Shown here one piece after another: positions 47,277 through 54,761 of a DNA stretch of 64,000 nucleotides. The stretch covers positions 310,001-374,000 of the forward strand of contig NZ_STGK01000002.1 of assembly GCF_004919105.1 (NCBI RefSeq), given 5' to 3'. Source of the DNA: Nocardioides sp. GY 10113 (GTDB taxonomy: Bacteria > Actinomycetota > Actinomycetes > Propionibacteriales > Nocardioidaceae). The notes below the pieces were generated by a model that was not told the DNA's origin, searched no databases, and saw only the letters and a program-made list of their open reading frames with translations. Position numbers and translations under genes: made by a program. How positions within the stretch are numbered: position 1 is the stretch's first letter; every line of letters starts with the position of its first letter.

Positions 47277-48497
47277 GTGCACCCCGCGATGCTGCCCCTC
47301 CTCGCCGCCGAGACCGACCGACTGCTCGCCTTCGGGCACCGGTCCCGGGTCCCCGGCGGGTTCGCCCGGCAGGCCGACGACGGCACCGCGCTGGAGGGAC
47401 CCCGCGAGCTGTGGATCGCCTGCCGGATGACGCACGTCTACGCGCTCGGCCACCTGCTGGGCCACGCGGGCAGCGAGGATCTCGTCGACCACGGCGTGCG
47501 GTCGCTGCGGGCCGCCTTCCGCGACGCCGAGCACGGCGGCTGGTTCCCGGCGGTCGCCGCCGACGGCGTACCCGTGGACACCACGAAGGCGGCGTACCCG
47601 CACGCCTTCGTGGTGCTCGCGGCCACCAGCGCCGCCACGGCCGGGCACCCGGACGCGCCGGGACTGCTCGCCGAGGCGCTGGACGTCAGCGAGCGCAGGT
47701 TCTGGGACGAGGCGGCGGGGATGGTGGTCGAGGAGTGGGACCGCGCCTTCACCACGCTCGACCCCTACCGCGGCGTCAACGCCGCGATGCACACCGTCGA
47801 GGCCTACCTCGCCGCGGCCGACGTCACCGGCGAGGACCGCTGGCTCGACCGGGCGCTGCGGATGGTCGACCGGGTCGCGCACCACCTCGCGCCCGCGCAC
47901 GACGGCCGGATCCCCGAGCACTTCGACGCCGACTGGTCGCCGCAGCCGGACTACAACGCGGACCGCCCGGCGGACCCCTTCCGGCCGTTCGGCTCGACGG
48001 TCGGCCACGGCCTGGAGTGGGCGCGGCTGACCCTGCACACCCGAGCCGCGCTCGCGGCCCGCGGCCAGCAGCCGCCGGGGTGGATGGCGTCGGCCGCGAC
48101 CGCGCTCTACGACCGCGCGGTCGCCGACGGGTGGTCGGTCGACGGCGCCCCGGGGTTCGTCTACACCGTGGACTGGTCGGGGCGACCGGTGGTTCGGCAG
48201 CGGTTCCACTGGGTGGCCGCGGAGGCCGTGGCCGCCGCGGCGGCCCTGCACCGCGCGACCGGCGAGGAACGGTTCGCCCACGATCTCGACCGCTGGTGGG
48301 GCTACGCAGCGGACCACCTGGTCGACCGGCGCGGCGGCTCCTGGTGGCACGAGCTCGACCCGGCCAACGCGGTCGCGCGCACGGTGTGGAAGGAGAAGGC
48401 CGACCTCTACCACGCCGTGCAGGCGACGCTGATTCCGCGGCTGCCGCTGGCGCCCGCGCTCGCGCCGGCGCTGGCGGCCGGCCTCCTCGACGGGTGA
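47277..48497 (+). CDS. AGE-family sugar isomerase/epimerase (N-acylglucosamine 2-epimerase fold)
   Basis: This protein of 406 residues has the (alpha/alpha)6 barrel of the AGE family: WIACRMTHVYALGHLLG, RGVNAAMHTVEAYLAAA, GHGLEWARLTLH and HWVAAEAVAAAAALHRATGE carry the conserved histidines. Members convert mannose to fructose, or isomerise sulfoquinovose or cellobiose. With the divergent fructokinase-like gene, mannose-fructose conversion is plausible. The GTG at 47277 is chosen from homology and the -10 element. Confidence 0.88.
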   Translation: MHPAMLPLLAAETDRLLAFGHRSRVPGGFARQADDGTALEGPRELWIACRMTHVYALGHLLGHAGSEDLVDHGVRSLRAAFRDAEHGGWFPAVAADGVPVDTTKAAYPHAFVVLAATSAATAGHPDAPGLLAEALDVSERRFWDEAAGMVVEEWDRAFTTLDPYRGVNAAMHTVEAYLAAADVTGEDRWLDRALRMVDRVAHHLAPAHDGRIPEHFDADWSPQPDYNADRPADPFRPFGSTVGHGLEWARLTLHTRAALAARGQQPPGWMASAATALYDRAVADGWSVDGAPGFVYTVDWSGRPVVRQRFHWVAAEAVAAAAALHRATGEERFAHDLDRWWGYAADHLVDRRGGSWWHELDPANAVARTVWKEKADLYHAVQATLIPRLPLAPALAPALAAGLLDG

Positions 48498-48524
48498 CCG
48501 CGGGGACCTACTCGGTCGGGGGAC

Positions 48525-49049
48525 CTACTCGCGCTCCGGGGTGCCGGCGCGCGCGCTCAGGTACGCCGACAGCGGGGCCGGCAGCTCGGCGGGCCGGTCG
48601 CCCCAGTCGTAGACGACCGCGGTGCGGGCGACCAGGTCGTGCAGGGCGCGGTGGTCGCGGCGGAGCACGATCAGCACCAGGCCGGCGCCGAAGAACGAGG
48701 TGCTGATCGGCAGCATCAGCACCCGCACCACCGCCTGCCCGCTGTGCAGCGGCCCGCCGTCGCGGCGGACCACCTTCAGCCCGACCAGCGCCTTGCCGAC
48801 GGTCTTGCCCGCCACCGCGGTGGTGAGGATCAGGTAGAGCCCCGCCCAGCCGAGCAGCGCCAGCGTGGCCACCAGGCCCGAGGCCCCCGAGGAGCCGATC
48901 CCGAACAGCACGTCGAGCAGGAAGCGGCCCACCCAGACGCCGACGGTGTAGGAGCCGATCACCACGCCGAGGTCGATCGCCGCGGAGACGGCGCGGCTCA
49001 CGCCGCCGGCGTACCGGCCCGAGACCGAGCCCTCGGTGCGCCCGCTCAT
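48525..49049 (-). CDS. RDD family membrane protein
   Basis: This 174-residue protein has the RDD pattern: RYAGGVSRAVSAAIDLGVV with an initial arginine and an Asp in the first span, three membrane segments, and GKALVGLKVVRRDGGPLH. RDD proteins are of unknown role, in some cases Na+/H+ transport. The ATG overlaps the stop of the repeat-protein gene by 4 bases (ATGA), so the two are made together. Confidence 0.9.
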   Translation of the reverse strand: MSGRTEGSVSGRYAGGVSRAVSAAIDLGVVIGSYTVGVWVGRFLLDVLFGIGSSGASGLVATLALLGWAGLYLILTTAVAGKTVGKALVGLKVVRRDGGPLHSGQAVVRVLMLPISTSFFGAGLVLIVLRRDHRALHDLVARTAVVYDWGDRPAELPAPLSAYLSARAGTPERE

Positions 49050-49510
49050 CGCGGACCCACCAGGCCCGCCGGTCCGGGCTGCTCCAACGGCGGGCGCCGC
49101 AGGATCCGGTCCACCAGGTTCGCGAAGACCGCGTCCAGGCCCACCAGCTGCCGGCGGGCGACGTCGAGGCTGCGGCCGGCCAGCGTGCCGGTGGTCTCCG
49201 CGATCACGTCGGGGATCCCCGCGCGGCGGACCACGTCCTCGAGATCGACGTCGGCGAGCAGCGCCTGGATGTCGACCCGGGCCAGGAGCCGGTCCACGTC
49301 GATCCGGTCCATGAGGCGGTCGACGTCGATCCGGTCCAGCAGCCGGTTCGCGTCGACCCGGTCGAGCAGGTGGTTGATGTCGACGTGGTCGAGCAGCGCG
49401 TCGACGTCGATGTGGTCGAGCACCACCTCGGGCGGCACCGCGTCGACCATCCGGCCGGTGACGGCCCCGACGGCACGGCCCAGGAACCCCGGCTGGCTCT
49501 CGTCGCTCAC
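49046..49510 (-). CDS. Nonapeptide-repeat protein, cotranscribed with RDD gene
   Basis: This 154-residue protein contains seven imperfect 9-residue repeats (about 31-93) of the form LDRIDVDRL, then a helical tail (LAGRSLDVARRQLVGLDAVFANLVDRILRRPP). It has no membrane span or signal peptide. The leucine, aspartate and isoleucine/valine spacing suggests an amphipathic solenoid or coiled coil that could bind membranes or other proteins. It overlaps the RDD gene by 4 bases. The GTG at 49510 is chosen; a frame extension to 49564 lacks support. I do not know a named family. Confidence 0.75.
   Translation of the reverse strand: MSDESQPGFLGRAVGAVTGRMVDAVPPEVVLDHIDVDALLDHVDINHLLDRVDANRLLDRIDVDRLMDRIDVDRLLARVDIQALLADVDLEDVVRRAGIPDVIAETTGTLAGRSLDVARRQLVGLDAVFANLVDRILRRPPLEQPGPAGLVGPR
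49232..49420 (-). repeat. 27-bp coding repeats (nonapeptide units x7)
   Basis: Seven 27-bp units encode LDHIDVDAL, LDHVDINHL, LDRVDANRL, LDRIDVDRL, MDRIDVDRL, LARVDIQAL and LADVDLEDV. Confidence 0.9.
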
Positions 49511-49568
49511 GGAAGCAGACTCCCACGTCTCTCGCCCGCTTGCCGGGACCCCCGAACGATCCACCCCC

Positions 49569-49574
49569 TAGGGT
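49569..49574 (+). promoter_or_regulatory. Leaderless -10 element (TAGGGT) for cardiolipin synthase
   Basis: TAGGGT lies 6 bases before the ATG at 49581. Confidence 0.5.
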
Positions 49575-49580
49575 TTCGCC

Positions 49581-51062
49581 ATGGAACAGGACCTCCTGGC
49601 CGTGCTGGCGCTGACGCTCGCCGCGCTCCTCATCTTCCTGGCCGTCGGGCTGCGGGTGTTCGCGCTCGGCGTCATCCCGGGCAACCGGAAGCCCTCGACG
49701 GGGATGGCCTGGCTGCTGCTGATCCTGATCGACCCCTTCCTGGGCTTCTTCTTCTTCCTGCTCTTCGGCCGGACCCGGGTCGAGGGGCGACGGCTGCGTC
49801 GCGAGCGCGAGGCCCAGGACGCCGTCGCCCGGCGGGCCGCGGAGCTGCCGCTCACCTACGACGCCAGCGGCCAGCGGCCGGCGTACCGGACCGTCTTCGC
49901 GCTCAACGAGCGGCTGGGCGCGCTGCCGGTGACCGGCGGCAACGAGGTCCAGCTCTGGCCGGACTACTACGGCGTGATCAACGAGATGGCCGCCGAGGTG
50001 GACCGGGCCCAGAGCCACGTGCACGCGGAGTTCTACATCACCGCCTGGGACGAGGTCACCGACCCGCTGTTCCAGGCGATGATCCGGGCCACCGAGCGGG
50101 GGGTGAAGGTGCGCTACCTCTTCGACCACCTGGGCTCGCGCGGCATCCCCGGCTACAAGGACATGCTCAAGCGGCTGGACGAGACGGCGATCGAGTACCA
50201 CCCGATGCTGCCGATCAAGCCGCTGAAGGGGTCCTGGCGCCGACCCGACCTGCGCAACCACCGCAAGCTGCTGGTCGTCGACGGCAGCGTCGGCTTCACC
50301 GGCTCCCTCAACATGACCGAGCGCGGCTACAACAAGCCGAAGAACCACAAGCTGGGTCGCGAGTGGGTCGAGCTGATGGTGCGGCTGGAGGGGCCCGTGG
50401 TCGGGGCGCTCAACGCGGTCTTCGCCTCCGACTGGTACGTCGAGACCGGCGAGGTGGTGGAGCTGGTCACGGTGCACGGCGAGCCCGACGCCCGCGAGAC
50501 CGAGGTCTTCGACGTGCCGTGCCAGATCATCCCGAGTGGCCCCGGCATCGTCGCCGAGAACAACCTGCGGATGTTCACCACCCTCATCTACGCCGCCACC
50601 GAGCGGATCTCGCTCACCTCGCCGTACTTCGTGCCCGACGAGTCGCTGCTCTACGCCGTCACCACGGCCGCCCAGCGCGGTGTCGACGTGGAGCTGTTCG
50701 TCAGCGAGGTCTCCGACCAGTTCATGGTCGGCCACGCCCAGGCCTCGTACTACCGCGCGCTCCTCGAGGCGGGGGTCCGCATCTACCAGTACCCGGCGCC
50801 CCTGATCCTGCACAGCAAGCACTTCACCGTCGACAACGACGTCGCGGTGGTCGGCTCGAGCAACATGGACCTGCGCTCCTTCGCGCTCAACTTCGAGATC
50901 TCGCTGCTGATGCCCGACCCCGCGGTGGTGGTGAAGATGCGCGAGGTCGAGGACACCTACCGGGCGCTGTCGAAGGAGCTGACACTCGAGGAGTGGACGC
51001 AGCGACCGGCCCGGAAGAAGTACGTCGACAACGTCATGCGCCTGACCGCCGCCCTGCAGTGA
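49581..51062 (+). CDS. cls: Cardiolipin synthase (phospholipase D family)
   Basis: This 493-residue protein has two N-terminal membrane spans (about 5-25 and 38-60) and two HKD motifs (HRKLLVVD and HSKHFTVD), as in bacterial cardiolipin synthases ClsA-type. It joins two phosphatidylglycerols in the membrane. It has its own leaderless promoter, divergent from the nonapeptide/RDD pair. Confidence 0.93.
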   Translation: MEQDLLAVLALTLAALLIFLAVGLRVFALGVIPGNRKPSTGMAWLLLILIDPFLGFFFFLLFGRTRVEGRRLRREREAQDAVARRAAELPLTYDASGQRPAYRTVFALNERLGALPVTGGNEVQLWPDYYGVINEMAAEVDRAQSHVHAEFYITAWDEVTDPLFQAMIRATERGVKVRYLFDHLGSRGIPGYKDMLKRLDETAIEYHPMLPIKPLKGSWRRPDLRNHRKLLVVDGSVGFTGSLNMTERGYNKPKNHKLGREWVELMVRLEGPVVGALNAVFASDWYVETGEVVELVTVHGEPDARETEVFDVPCQIIPSGPGIVAENNLRMFTTLIYAATERISLTSPYFVPDESLLYAVTTAAQRGVDVELFVSEVSDQFMVGHAQASYYRALLEAGVRIYQYPAPLILHSKHFTVDNDVAVVGSSNMDLRSFALNFEISLLMPDPAVVVKMREVEDTYRALSKELTLEEWTQRPARKKYVDNVMRLTAALQ

Positions 51063-51155
51063 CGGCCCCGCTGCAAACCACCGAACGACGCCCTCGACCC
51101 GCCTCGCCCCGATCGGACACGATGAACGACGCGAGATCCTGCGAGGATGTCGAGC

Positions 51156-52142
51156 ATGCTTCGCTCTGACGACGCCTGGATCTGGGACTCCTGGTGCGTC
51201 GACGACGGCACCCGGTACCACCTGTACTACCTCCAGTCGCCGCGACTGCCGCGCGCCGACATGCGCCACGACAAGGCGCGGATCGGGCACGCCGTCTCCG
51301 ACGACCTCCGCTCCTGGGAGGTGCTCGGCGAGACCTTCGGACCCGCCGCCGAGGGCGCCTTCGACGACCTCGCCATCTGGACCGGGTCCGTCGCCCGCGC
51401 CGACGACGACTCGTACCTGTTCTTCTACACCGCCATCGCGACCGCCGGGCACGGCCTGCGCGACCAGCGCCTCGGCGTCGCGACCTCGACCGACCTGCAC
51501 CACTGGACCGGACGGTCGGCGGCGCCGCTCGTCGGCCCCGACCGCCGCTGGTACAAGACCCTCGCCGACTACCCCGACGTGCGGACCACGGGCCCCGCCG
51601 TCGAGACGGTCAGCGAGACGTGGCGGGACCCCTTCGCGGTCAGGGACCCCGAGGGCGATGGTTGGCACCTGCTCGTCACCGCCCGGGCCGTCGGCGCCGC
51701 CCGCAACGACGACGGCGTCGTCGGCCACCTGCACTCCCCCGACCTCCAGACCTGGACGGTCCTCCCGCCACTGTCCTCGCCCGGGACCGGCTTCGGTCAG
51801 CTCGAGGTGATCCAGACCCGACGCGTCGACGGCCGGTGGGTGCTCGTCTTCACGTGCCACCCCCAGGAGATGACGCCGGAGCGGGTCGCGCGCAGCGGCG
51901 AGTTCTGCACCTGGTCCGTGCCGTGCACGGGACCCCTCGGACCGTTCGACATCGACGCGGCCCGTCCCTTCACGGCCGACCCGACCCTGTTCGCGGCGCC
52001 GCTCGTGCAGCAGCGCGACGGCACATGGGTCGTCCTCGGCTTCCACAACCTCGAGGACCGCGGAGGCGAGAGCTTCGAGATCTGCGACCCGATCCCCGTC
52101 ACCCTCGACGAGGAGGGTTACCTGGTCGCCGCGCCGGAATAG
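51156..52142 (+). CDS. Glycoside hydrolase, GH32/GH43-like five-bladed propeller
   Basis: This 328-residue protein has a beta-propeller pattern: an N-terminal WIWDSWCVDDG, IWTGSVARADD and WRDPFAVRDPEG, similar to the nucleophile and RDP blocks of GH32/GH43/GH68 enzymes. No signal peptide is seen, so it is cytosolic. It may act on fructosides such as sucrose or levan fragments. GAGG lies 9 bases before the ATG at 51156. The GH13 gene follows 49 bases later. Confidence 0.75.
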   Translation: MLRSDDAWIWDSWCVDDGTRYHLYYLQSPRLPRADMRHDKARIGHAVSDDLRSWEVLGETFGPAAEGAFDDLAIWTGSVARADDDSYLFFYTAIATAGHGLRDQRLGVATSTDLHHWTGRSAAPLVGPDRRWYKTLADYPDVRTTGPAVETVSETWRDPFAVRDPEGDGWHLLVTARAVGAARNDDGVVGHLHSPDLQTWTVLPPLSSPGTGFGQLEVIQTRRVDGRWVLVFTCHPQEMTPERVARSGEFCTWSVPCTGPLGPFDIDAARPFTADPTLFAAPLVQQRDGTWVVLGFHNLEDRGGESFEICDPIPVTLDEEGYLVAAPE

Positions 52143-52179
52143 CCGCGGCCCTGGGCTGTACGGGCGTCGCCGAACACCC

Positions 52180-52185
52180 TAGGTT
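52180..52185 (+). promoter_or_regulatory. Leaderless -10 element (TAGGTT) for the GH13 gene
   Basis: TAGGTT lies 6 bases before the GTG at 52192. Confidence 0.5.
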
Positions 52186-52191
52186 CGGCGT

Positions 52192-53865
52192 GTGAGCGGC
52201 AGCGACGGCGGCTCGCCCTGGTGGCGCACCGCGGTGATGTACCAGGTGTACCCGCGCAGCTTCGCCGACGGCAACGGCGACGGCGACGGCGACCTGCCGG
52301 GTCTGCGCGCCCACCTGCCGTACCTGGCCGACCTCGGCGTGGACGGCCTCTGGATCTCGCCCTGGTTCCCCTCGCCCCTGGCCGACGGCGGCTACGACGT
52401 CAGCGACTTCTGCGACATCCATCCGATGTTCGGCACCCTGGCGGACGCGGATGCCGTGCTGAGCGAGGCGCACGCGCTCGGGCTGCGGGTGATCATCGAC
52501 CTCGTCCCGAACCACACCTCCGACCAGCACCCGTGGTTCCTCGCCGCCCTCGCGGCCGGCCCGGGCTCGCCGGAACGGCAACGCTACTTCTTCCGGGACG
52601 GCCGCGGCCGGGACGGCGCCGAGCCGCCGAACAACTGGATCAGCGCGTTCGGCGGGTCGGCCTGGTCCCGGGTGACCGAGCCCGACGGCCGCCCGGGCCA
52701 GTGGTACCTGCACCTGTTCGCCCCCGAGCAGCCCGACCTCGACTGGAGTCACCCGCCGGTGCTCGACGCCTTCGACGACGTGCTCCGGTTCTGGTTCGAC
52801 CGGGGCGTCGACGGCCTGCGGATCGACGCCGCGCCGGCGATGGCGAAGAAGCTGGGCCTGCCCGACGCCGACTACGGCGGCGTCCCGGAGTTCCGCACCG
52901 TCGACTGGGACGACAACCCGCACTGGGACGTCGAGGAGGTGCACGACATCTTCCGGCGCTGGCGCGCGATCGCGGACACCTACGACGGCGATCGCGCCTT
53001 CGTCGCCGAGGCGGTCGTCAGCACCCCCGAACGGCTGGCCAAGTACCTCCGTCCGGACGAGATGCACACGGCGTTCAACTTCCCGTACCTGAAGAGTCCG
53101 TGGGACGCGCGCGCCCTGCGCGAGGTCATCGACGCGACGCTGGCGTCCTTCGAACCGATCGGCGTGCCATCGACGTGGGTCCTGACCAGCCACGACGAGA
53201 TCCGGCCGGTCACGCGGTACGGCCGAGCGACGACCAGCTCCTTCTTCATCACCGACGGCGAGGGCGAGGAGTCCGACCTGGCGCTGGGCACCCGGCGGGC
53301 GCGGGCGGCGGCGCTGCTGATGCTCGCCCTGCCCGGTGGCGCCTACATCTACCAGGGCGAGGAGCTCGGCCTGCCGAACGTCGACGACCTGCCCGACGAC
53401 GTGCTCCAGGACCCCATGTTCCACCGCAGCGGCGGCGCGCTCCGTGGCCGCGACGGCTGCCGGGTGCCGATCCCGTGGAGCGGCACGTCGCCCCCCTTCG
53501 GCTTCTCCCCTCCCGGCGTGCACCCGTGGCTTCCGCAACCCGAGTCGTGGGCGCCCCTGACCGTCGAGGCCGAGTCCTCCGACCCGGAGTCGACGCTGTC
53601 CCTCTACCGGGCCGCGCTCCGGCTCCGCCGGAGCGTGGACGGCCTGGCGGGGGCGCCGCTGGGGTGGCGGGAGTCCCCCGAGGGCGTCCTCGACTTCGAG
53701 CGGGCGAACGCCCTGCGCTGCGTCGTCAACCTCGGCGCCCCGCCGGTCGACCTCGGCGGCAGCGACGTGCTCCTGAGCAGCCTCCCCCTGGTCGACGGCC
53801 GGCTCCCCGTCGACGGCGCCGCGTGGATCCGTCCCACGGGGCCGGATCCGGCGACCGCCGGGTGA
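52192..53865 (+). CDS. GH13 alpha-glucosidase / alpha-amylase family enzyme
   Basis: This 557-residue enzyme has the GH13 blocks: YQVYPRSFADGNGDGDGDLPG, DLVPNHTS (region I), DGLRIDAAPA (nucleophile Asp, region II), VAEAVV (acid/base Glu, region III) and SHDE (region IV). It would hydrolyse alpha-glucosidic bonds such as those in maltose, sucrose or trehalulose; it lacks a signal peptide. It follows the GH32/43-like gene but has its own -10. Confidence 0.92.
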   Translation: MSGSDGGSPWWRTAVMYQVYPRSFADGNGDGDGDLPGLRAHLPYLADLGVDGLWISPWFPSPLADGGYDVSDFCDIHPMFGTLADADAVLSEAHALGLRVIIDLVPNHTSDQHPWFLAALAAGPGSPERQRYFFRDGRGRDGAEPPNNWISAFGGSAWSRVTEPDGRPGQWYLHLFAPEQPDLDWSHPPVLDAFDDVLRFWFDRGVDGLRIDAAPAMAKKLGLPDADYGGVPEFRTVDWDDNPHWDVEEVHDIFRRWRAIADTYDGDRAFVAEAVVSTPERLAKYLRPDEMHTAFNFPYLKSPWDARALREVIDATLASFEPIGVPSTWVLTSHDEIRPVTRYGRATTSSFFITDGEGEESDLALGTRRARAAALLMLALPGGAYIYQGEELGLPNVDDLPDDVLQDPMFHRSGGALRGRDGCRVPIPWSGTSPPFGFSPPGVHPWLPQPESWAPLTVEAESSDPESTLSLYRAALRLRRSVDGLAGAPLGWRESPEGVLDFERANALRCVVNLGAPPVDLGGSDVLLSSLPLVDGRLPVDGAAWIRPTGPDPATAG

Positions 53866-53911
53866 GGACCGGGCGAGGCGCACCGGGGCGGGAGGACGGC
53901 TCCCGACAGGC

Positions 53912-54727
53912 TCAGCCGCCGGGGTGCAGGTACCAGTCGCCCAGCTGGCCGGCGCCGAGGATCGCCGCCCAGGCGGCGAGCAGCATGAACGGACCGAAGG
54001 GCAGCGCGCTGCGCCGCCCGGCCCGGTCGGTGACGATCAGCAGGATCCCGGCGATGGCGCCGAGCACGAACGCCCCGAAGGCCCCGACCAGGAAGGTGCC
54101 CCAGGACAGGTACGCCGTCATCGCGCCGACGATCCCGGAGAGCTTCACGTCCCCGAACCCCATGCCGCCGGGCGCCGCGAACCAGATCGCGAAGTAGAGC
54201 AGCGCCAGGCCGGCGCCGCCCACCAGCGCCCGCAGCAGCGCGTTCGCCTCGCCACCGCCGAGCAGCAGCAGCCCGGCGAGCAGCGGATAGGCGGGCAGCA
54301 CGAGCGCGTCGGGGAGCCGGCGGGTCTCCAGGTCGATCACGGAGAGCGCGATCGCGAGCGCGCAGAACACGAGGTAGGCGGGCAGCACGCCGATCTGGTC
54401 GATCGCCCCGTCGGCCGCGTCCAGGGCGAGCACACGGTGCGTGACCAGGACGAACGCGAGCCCGGTGCCGGCCTCGACCAGCGGGTAGCGCGCGCTGATC
54501 GGCGCGGCGCAGTCGTAGCAGCGCCCGCGCAGCATCAGCCAGCCGAGCACGGGGACGTTGTGCCGGGCGCGGATCGGCGTCGTGCAGCCCGGGCAGGCCG
54601 AGCCGGGGGTGACCACCGAGGCGCCGACCGGGACGCGATGCACGACGACGTTGAGGAAGGACCCGACGACCAGCCCGAGGGCGCCGGCGACCAGCGGGAT
54701 CACCACCCGCGCGAGCTCCACCGTCAC
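53912..54727 (-). CDS. pilD: Prepilin peptidase (A24 family)
   Basis: This 271-residue membrane protease/methylase processes type IV pilins. The N-terminal cytosolic zinc motif CPGC...CYDC, the first catalytic Asp in VIDLETRRLPD, and the GFGDVKL block with the second Asp are all visible, with about eight spans. It is the last gene of the pilus cluster, 34 bases after the PilX-like stop. Confidence 0.95.
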   Translation of the reverse strand: MTVELARVVIPLVAGALGLVVGSFLNVVVHRVPVGASVVTPGSACPGCTTPIRARHNVPVLGWLMLRGRCYDCAAPISARYPLVEAGTGLAFVLVTHRVLALDAADGAIDQIGVLPAYLVFCALAIALSVIDLETRRLPDALVLPAYPLLAGLLLLGGGEANALLRALVGGAGLALLYFAIWFAAPGGMGFGDVKLSGIVGAMTAYLSWGTFLVGAFGAFVLGAIAGILLIVTDRAGRRSALPFGPFMLLAAWAAILGAGQLGDWYLHPGG

Positions 54728-54761
54728 TGCCGCCCCCTGACTGTCCCGACACCACCCGGGC

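Noticed and set aside
48525..52046. 1173-codon minus-strand frame
   Set aside because: Only its last 175 codons (RDD) are real; the rest is antisense to cls and the GH32-like gene.
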